Source: Salaquimonas sp. (lineage in GTDB: Bacteria; Pseudomonadota; Alphaproteobacteria; Rhizobiales; Rhizobiaceae). From it: 64,000 bases of DNA. Location of the stretch: positions 60,023 to 124,022 of the forward strand of contig JANQQM010000011.1 of NCBI GenBank assembly GCA_028289365.1, written 5' to 3'. Below, in pieces: positions 59,534 to 64,000 of this stretch. The translations under genes were made by a program, and so were the position numbers. Each line of letters starts with the position of its first letter. Position 1 is the first letter of the stretch. The notes beneath the pieces were generated by a model. It had not been told where the DNA came from. It ran no database searches and was given only the letters and a program-made list of their open reading frames with translations.

Positions 59534-60618
59534 GCCTGAATGAGATGTTGAAACCGAGCAGCAAAGCAGCATCAGTGTCCTTCGAGGGCGTTACCAAGAT
59601 CTATGGCACCGAGGTGAAAGCCGTTGACGATATCTCGGTGGACATTGCCGCCGGCACCCTCGTTACCTTGCTGGGACCTTCGGGATGCGGCAAGACCACG
59701 ACGCTTCGCATGATTGCCGGTCTCGAAATGCCGACATCGGGAAAGATAAAAATCGGAGATACTGACGTGACGACGTTGCCAGCGACAGAACGTGATGTTT
59801 CCATGGTTTTTCAATCCTACGCGCTGTTTCCGCATATGAATGTATTGGAAAATGTTTCCTATGGGCTCAAGTTTTCGGGTTTCAACAAGTCGGAGACCAG
59901 GGACCGCGCATTGTCTGGCTTGGAAATCGTTGGCCTGGCTGGCTATGGTGATCGATTGCCCAGTGAATTGTCAGGCGGTCAGCAACAACGGGTCGCTGTC
60001 GCACGAGCTCTGGTATTGGAGCCGCAAGTGCTCCTGTTTGATGAACCATTATCAAATCTTGATGCCAAGCTGCGCCGCAAGGTCCGGGAGGACATTCGCG
60101 AGATCCAGCAAAACCTTGGACTGACAGTTGTCTACGTAACACACGACCAGGAAGAGGCGCTGGCCGTTTCCGACCGGATCATCGTAATGAACAATGCCGT
60201 CATTGCGCAGGACGGAACACCGCGCGAACTATATGAAGCCCCCGCCAGCCGTTTTGTTGCAGACTTTATTGGCGAGGCAAATATCCTGAGTTGTGAAATC
60301 AGCAAGATTTCAGGCAAATTGGCAGACGTCGTGACCGGTTCTTACAAGCTCAAACTGCCTTCGCGCGACCTCAAGCCGGGTAACGCATTCTTAGGTGTGC
60401 GACCCAATCGGGTCGAGATTGGAAAGCCCGGTTCAAAGAATACGCTTTCTGGTGAAATCATTCGCAGAACCTATGTTGGAAATCACCTGGAATTCACGGT
60501 CAAGACAGAGGTTGCCGAACTGTTTTCGACAACCACGGATGTCGATGCGCCCTATGAAGTTGGCGATAAGGTAAGTGTGAATTTCGCAGCCAAAGGTCCG
60601 GTCTTGTTGAGCCACTGA
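59530..60618 (+). CDS. ATPase of the AfuC/FbpC-type ABC importer
   Basis: This 362-residue nucleotide-binding subunit has Walker A GPSGCGKTTT, Q-loop FQSYALFPH, signature LSGGQQQRVAVARAL, Walker B LLFDEPLSNLD, H-loop VTHDQEEA, and a C-terminal TOBE-like regulatory domain (about 290-360). The start is GTG at 59530 overlapping the permease stop; an ATG at 59545 is also possible. The operon ends with a hairpin at 60652. Confidence 0.93.
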   Translation: MSLNEMLKPSSKAASVSFEGVTKIYGTEVKAVDDISVDIAAGTLVTLLGPSGCGKTTTLRMIAGLEMPTSGKIKIGDTDVTTLPATERDVSMVFQSYALFPHMNVLENVSYGLKFSGFNKSETRDRALSGLEIVGLAGYGDRLPSELSGGQQQRVAVARALVLEPQVLLFDEPLSNLDAKLRRKVREDIREIQQNLGLTVVYVTHDQEEALAVSDRIIVMNNAVIAQDGTPRELYEAPASRFVADFIGEANILSCEISKISGKLADVVTGSYKLKLPSRDLKPGNAFLGVRPNRVEIGKPGSKNTLSGEIIRRTYVGNHLEFTVKTEVAELFSTTTDVDAPYEVGDKVSVNFAAKGPVLLSH

Positions 60619-60651
60619 AGGACCGTCGAACCTAAATCAGCTCAAGCAAGA

Positions 60652-60678
60652 GAGCGGCACCTTGGTACCGCTCCCTTT
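60652..60678. terminator. Hairpin between convergent importer and HdeD-like genes
   Basis: GAGCGG (60652-60657) and CCGCTC (60668-60673) with inner ACC/GGT pairing form the stem. T-rich CCCTTT follows on the forward strand only weakly, so a bidirectional or Rho-assisted end is likely. Confidence 0.6.
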
Positions 60679-60695
60679 ACATCGGTTTATGTAAT

Positions 60696-61256
60696 TCAGG
60701 CCGCCGGAATGGGCTCCGGCGTTTCCTTCCTAATTCCGATCACGATGAATGAAATTCCGGCAGTTACGAAGTTTATGCCGAAAATAATGCCGATAAACGC
60801 AAGTGATACGCCACTGCTCATCCCCGCCATGATCATCAGGCCAATCAGGATCGACAGCATGCCGGAAGCGAACACCCAGCCCCAGTTTTCATCGGGCTTT
60901 ATGTTGAACGCCATGATTGAACGGGCGACGCCTTCAACAAGAAAGACAAAGCCGAGCGAAATTGTCAGCGCTATCGTACCCCCCAGCGGATTGATCAAGA
61001 AGAACAGGCCGCCGATTGTGTACAAGGCGCCGATCAGGAGCTGCATCAGAAATCCTGGCCAGCCATTGGCCGAGAAGGCGTGAACAAGTGTGGCAATTCC
61101 CGCAATGACCAGCGTGATACCAGCGAAGATTTCGACGGTAAGGGTTGTCATAAACGGAAAGAGAAGTGCACCAAATCCAATAAACACGAACATGACACCA
61201 AGTACGGCTGTCCAGCGATTTGCATTTGGCATGTGATTCTCAATTGTAGAAGCCAT
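60696..61256 (-). CDS. HdeD-like membrane protein (DUF308 family)
   Basis: This 186-residue inner-membrane protein has six hydrophobic helices in three repeated pairs (LGVMFVFIGFGALLFPF, then VHAFSANGWPGFLMQLLIGALYTIGG, then ISLGFVFLVEGVARSIMAF), the pattern of HdeD, a protein linked to acid resistance. The start is the ATG at 61256 with AGGA upstream; the long frame beginning at 61529 runs over the neighbouring coiled-coil gene and is a shadow there. Confidence 0.85.
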   Translation of the reverse strand: MASTIENHMPNANRWTAVLGVMFVFIGFGALLFPFMTTLTVEIFAGITLVIAGIATLVHAFSANGWPGFLMQLLIGALYTIGGLFFLINPLGGTIALTISLGFVFLVEGVARSIMAFNIKPDENWGWVFASGMLSILIGLMIMAGMSSGVSLAFIGIIFGINFVTAGISFIVIGIRKETPEPIPAA

Positions 61257-61317
61257 TTTCAAATTCCTATTGAATATGTCGAGATGGATTACAGTCAGAG
61301 TAGCACTCGACACGCAC

Positions 61318-61632
61318 TCAGCTTGCAGCGGGTTTCTCGACGTGGTTTCGATAGGTTTGAACAGCGGCCTGCAGGGCGTCCCAGTGGCGCTGCGCTTTTT
61401 CCTTGGCCTCGGCAACAGATGCCTCGCTTTCGGATTGAATGCGATCCGCAAGCTCATCCATATTGGTCTTGGCCTGCAACCAGTCCTGCTTGAGTTTGTT
61501 GACCTGGTTTGCGGACCATTCATCAGCATTCTTACCGGCTTTTGTCACCTTGCCTTCCAGATCGGTAAGTTCCTGACCCAGCTGGTCCAGATGATTTTTG
61601 GCATTGTCGATGAATTCTGAAGTCTTTGTCAT
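61318..61632 (-). CDS. Small coiled-coil protein
   Basis: This 104-residue acidic/lysine-rich, soluble, almost fully helical protein has heptad-like spacing (MTKTSEFIDNAKNHLDQLGQELTDLEGKV; then WSANQVNKLKQDWLQAKTNMDELADRI). No family is certain; similar short coiled-coil proteins occur near stress-related membrane proteins. It lies 62 bases upstream of the HdeD-like gene in the same direction and may be co-transcribed. Confidence 0.7.
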   Translation of the reverse strand: MTKTSEFIDNAKNHLDQLGQELTDLEGKVTKAGKNADEWSANQVNKLKQDWLQAKTNMDELADRIQSESEASVAEAKEKAQRHWDALQAAVQTYRNHVEKPAAS

Positions 61633-61729
61633 GATAGTTTCCTTTCCTTATCAGATAGCAGCCGCGCGGTTTGTCACGGCTCGAGGAAACATATCGGGCA
61701 TATCGGTCGTGTAGATGAGTGAGTCACCG

Positions 61730-63013
61730 TTAACCGGCGCTCGCTGAAACCATGTCTGGTAGGACGGTGAATGTGGTTGCCGGAACATCTTGTTGGTCTC
61801 GGCTTTTCCGGTCATCCAGAAACCAGACATCCAGGGTGCCGAGGCCACGCACCTCAATCGGTCCGCGATGGTTGAAGTTGAATTCATCGCCAAGTGCTAC
61901 ACGAACCTGTTCGGTAACCTGTATCTGACCTTCCACCCCTTGGGATTCCATGCGACTGGCAATGTTCACAGTCTCACCCCATAGATCGTACATGAACTTG
62001 CGCTCGCCGATCACACCGGCAACGAGCGGACCGCAGTGCAGGCCAATGCGCAAACCAAGCTTGCTGTCTTCCGGTTTGGCCCTGTTGATCAGGCTTCGAA
62101 GTTCTATGGCAAATTCAGCCAGCCGGGAAAGACTGTCTTCGCTTGGTTCCGGAACGCCCGCCGCCACCATGTAAGCATCCCCGATAGTCTTGATCTTTTC
62201 GAGACCATAGGCATCGGCCAACCGGTCCATTTCGCTGAAAAGATTATTCAGGACAGTGACCAGTTCATCCGGTTCAAGCGTCCTGGAGAAACGCGTGAAC
62301 CCCGACAAGTCCGCAAACAAGACTGCAGCGTTCTCAATGTGGTCCACCGGGGCCTGTTCGCCGTCCTTGATCCTGCCAACGATCTTTTCAGGCAATATGC
62401 TGTGAAGCAGCGCTTCAGAACGCCGGCGTTCCACCTCCAGATCCTGGGTTCTTTCCTTGACCAATTCGTCCAGGTGTTCGTTTTGGCTGCGCAACCTCGA
62501 GAAGTAGCGTTTCATGGACAAGAATACGATGGTGAATATCGTCGTGATCCCGACCACAATGATGTTGGTGATCATCAAGAGCCGAATTGTGCCTTGCACA
62601 TCGTCTGATGGATAGATGTACAAGGCTGCACCGTTAACACCCAGCATAAGGAGCCCGATGAAACCAATGGCATGCAATGTCGGGAAGAAGTAGACGCCTT
62701 CGACCACAAGCAGAAACAGGAGCGGCAATGCATGGGTCTGTAGCCCGTCTTCCGAGACCACGCGCAGAAAATCAAATGCAAATGGCGCAAAAGCCAGATA
62801 GGCGGCAGCAGTCGTCCGGCGCGTTAGTAGCGCAAGACCTGCGGCTAGCTGGAAGCCCAGCACGAGCAGATTGTTTGTGAAATCGCCTTCATTCAATACG
62901 TCCAGAGTGATCAGGCCAAGTTCACCGGCAATCCCGAGTGATATAATGAAGCAAAGGATGCGTTGTCGCGTCTTCTCGATTGCATTGCATTCTGCTTTTT
63001 GAAAAATCTGCAT
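61730..63013 (-). CDS. Membrane-bound class III adenylate cyclase
   Basis: The 427-residue protein has an N-terminal membrane part with about six helices (19-170), a signalling helix (RLRSQNEHLDELVKERTQDLEVERRRSEALL, about 190-220) and a C-terminal cyclase domain with metal aspartates in VLFADLSGFTRFS and KTIGDAYMVAAG, plus LRIGLHCGPLVAGVIGERK. Cyclic nucleotide made here could act on Crp-type proteins such as the one at 49405. The start is the ATG at 63013 after GGGAG; a longer frame to 63079 has no such site. It is divergent from the next gene. Confidence 0.92.
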   Translation of the reverse strand: MQIFQKAECNAIEKTRQRILCFIISLGIAGELGLITLDVLNEGDFTNNLLVLGFQLAAGLALLTRRTTAAAYLAFAPFAFDFLRVVSEDGLQTHALPLLFLLVVEGVYFFPTLHAIGFIGLLMLGVNGAALYIYPSDDVQGTIRLLMITNIIVVGITTIFTIVFLSMKRYFSRLRSQNEHLDELVKERTQDLEVERRRSEALLHSILPEKIVGRIKDGEQAPVDHIENAAVLFADLSGFTRFSRTLEPDELVTVLNNLFSEMDRLADAYGLEKIKTIGDAYMVAAGVPEPSEDSLSRLAEFAIELRSLINRAKPEDSKLGLRIGLHCGPLVAGVIGERKFMYDLWGETVNIASRMESQGVEGQIQVTEQVRVALGDEFNFNHRGPIEVRGLGTLDVWFLDDRKSRDQQDVPATTFTVLPDMVSASAG

Positions 63014-63156
63014 CGACAGGCTCCCACAAGATGATGCTCTCTTGTGGCGCAGACCGGCACCAATATCCCAGTGATTCACTGTGAATGACGTGGCGCAGTG
63101 AATAGGCTAAGTTATGTGACAAGTGTGATGGCATGGGCTGACCGGGAGGCTCAAAC

Positions 63157-64000
63157 TTGGGAACACTTGCATCAGCCCAATTGGAACAGGGCGTCATTAA
63201 ACAACAGCTGGAAAAAATTCTGGCGAGCAGTCAATTTGCCGAAACGACCCGGCTCGACCGTTTCCTGAAATATCTGGTCAACGAGTCACTGGCAGGTCAT
63301 GGCGAAGCACTGAAGGGGTATGCAATCGGCCTGGATGTCTTCGACAAGCCGGAGGACTTTGATCCATCCATTGACACGATCGTTCGGGTTCAGGCGGGAA
63401 AGCTCCGAAATCGCCTTGATTTGTACTACGCATCCGAAGGTAAGGACGATCCTGTCCGCATCATTGTTCCCAAGGGCTCTTATGCGCCGGTTTTTGAATT
63501 GGCATTTGATCCGGACGGTACAGATGCGTCTGCAGCTAGTGGTTACGGCGATATCGACGCCACCGAAAACGCCCTTGAAAAATACAGCGTCGCTGTCCTT
63601 CCATTCGACAATTTGAGCGGTGATCCCAATCAGGAATTCCTGGCCGATGGCATTACTGAGGAGATATTGAACGCGCTTGCTCGCTTCAGGGAGTTAAAGG
63701 TGATCTCCAGACACTCGACCTTCCGCTACAAGGACAAGCCAAGCGACCCGAGAGAAATCGGAAGCGAATTGGGGGTACGATATGTTCTGGAAGGGAGCAT
63801 TCGGCGTTGGCAGGATCAGGTGCGTGTCACCGCGCAATTGATTGAAACGAAGAACGGCACCCAACTGACAAATGAAATTTATGACAAGGATATCAGCGCC
63901 CAGAACCTGTTTGCCATTCAGGAAGACATTGCCGCGCGAATTGCGGCTGAAATCGCTGAACCGCATGGCGTTATCCACCGAACCGGCAACCATCTCCGCG
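63157..64000 (+). CDS. Cyclase-like/TolB-like signalling regulator (partial, C-terminus off the right edge)
   Basis: Hand-translated from a TTG at 63157, which follows GGGAGG by 7 bases. About 281 codons are in the window. The first ~100 residues (RLDRFLKYLVNESLAGHGEALKGYAIG...VRVQAGKLRNRLDLYY) match the domain found at the start of several cyclase-linked TPR regulators. A TolB-like segment follows: SVAVLPFDNLSGDPNQEFLADGITEEILNALARF, then GSELGVRYVLEGSIRR. In complete proteins TPR repeats usually come next; here they are outside the window. It is divergent from the adenylate cyclase (143 bases between starts). Confidence 0.75.
   Translation, partial: MGTLASAQLEQGVIKQQLEKILASSQFAETTRLDRFLKYLVNESLAGHGEALKGYAIGLDVFDKPEDFDPSIDTIVRVQAGKLRNRLDLYYASEGKDDPVRIIVPKGSYAPVFELAFDPDGTDASAASGYGDIDATENALEKYSVAVLPFDNLSGDPNQEFLADGITEEILNALARFRELKVISRHSTFRYKDKPSDPREIGSELGVRYVLEGSIRRWQDQVRVTAQLIETKNGTQLTNEIYDKDISAQNLFAIQEDIAARIAAEIAEPHGVIHRTGNHLR

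Noticed and set aside
61257..61529. N-terminal 91-residue extension of the HdeD-like gene
   Set aside because: It overlaps the coiled-coil gene, is basic and non-membrane in character, and the ATG at 61256 has its own AGGA site.

Overview
This window looks like the chromosome of an alphaproteobacterium of the Hyphomicrobiales (Rhizobiales) type. The basis is gene order and gene architecture: dusB-ntrB-ntrC next to a fused ispDF, a pyruvate dehydrogenase block with lipoyl domains on both E1-beta and E2, and the run trpD-trpC-moaC-moeA ... lexA-comEC-gltX. G+C is moderate by eye. I saw no rRNA, tRNA, CRISPR array, insertion sequence or prophage.

Core half (1-37.3 kb). ntrC (cut by the left edge), ntrB and dusB form a nitrogen-control operon facing ispDF-cinA (isoprenoid precursors, NAD salvage). 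Next come a small exported protein, then coq10-like and lipA, three small membrane proteins, lpdA, two tandem paralogous membrane proteins, a YdcH-like protein, and pdhC-DUF5076-pdhB-pdhA. LipA makes the lipoyl cofactor used by the pdh proteins, and LpdA is their E3. A second reverse block holds an FtsB-like protein, a DUF2332 protein, eno, kdsA, a VOC protein, a D,D-carboxypeptidase, pyrG, secG, a nucleotide cyclase and tpiA. The forward block is ppiD-like, trpD, trpC, moaC, moeA. It is followed by a sulfite-oxidase-like molybdoenzyme, an exported protein, lexA with two SOS boxes, comEC and gltX.

Accessory half (37.4-64 kb). A MarR regulator and an arylsulfatase share a compact divergent promoter with operator-like repeats. 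Next is a catabolic cluster: a carboxymuconolactone-decarboxylase-like protein, a Rieske N-demethylase-like oxygenase, an RpiR regulator, a dimethylglycine-dehydrogenase-like flavoprotein, an enolase-superfamily enzyme and a class III aminotransferase. Together these look like a route for an N-methylated (hydroxy)proline or other betaine-type compound, and it matches no complete pathway I can name. Then follow an L,D-transpeptidase lipoprotein, an orphan, a Crp/Fnr regulator, a second arylsulfatase, a Tat-exported multicopper oxidase facing a membrane-tethered LuxR-type regulator, an inositol-monophosphatase-like enzyme, an AfuABC/FbpABC-type importer, an HdeD-like protein, a coiled-coil protein, a membrane adenylate cyclase and a truncated cyclase-like/TolB-like regulator.

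No gene-free stretch exceeds 300 bases. The longest are 55986-56272, 49125-49404, 14406-14648, 47238-47459 and 54274-54495. Apart from divergent promoter regions I recognise nothing in them.
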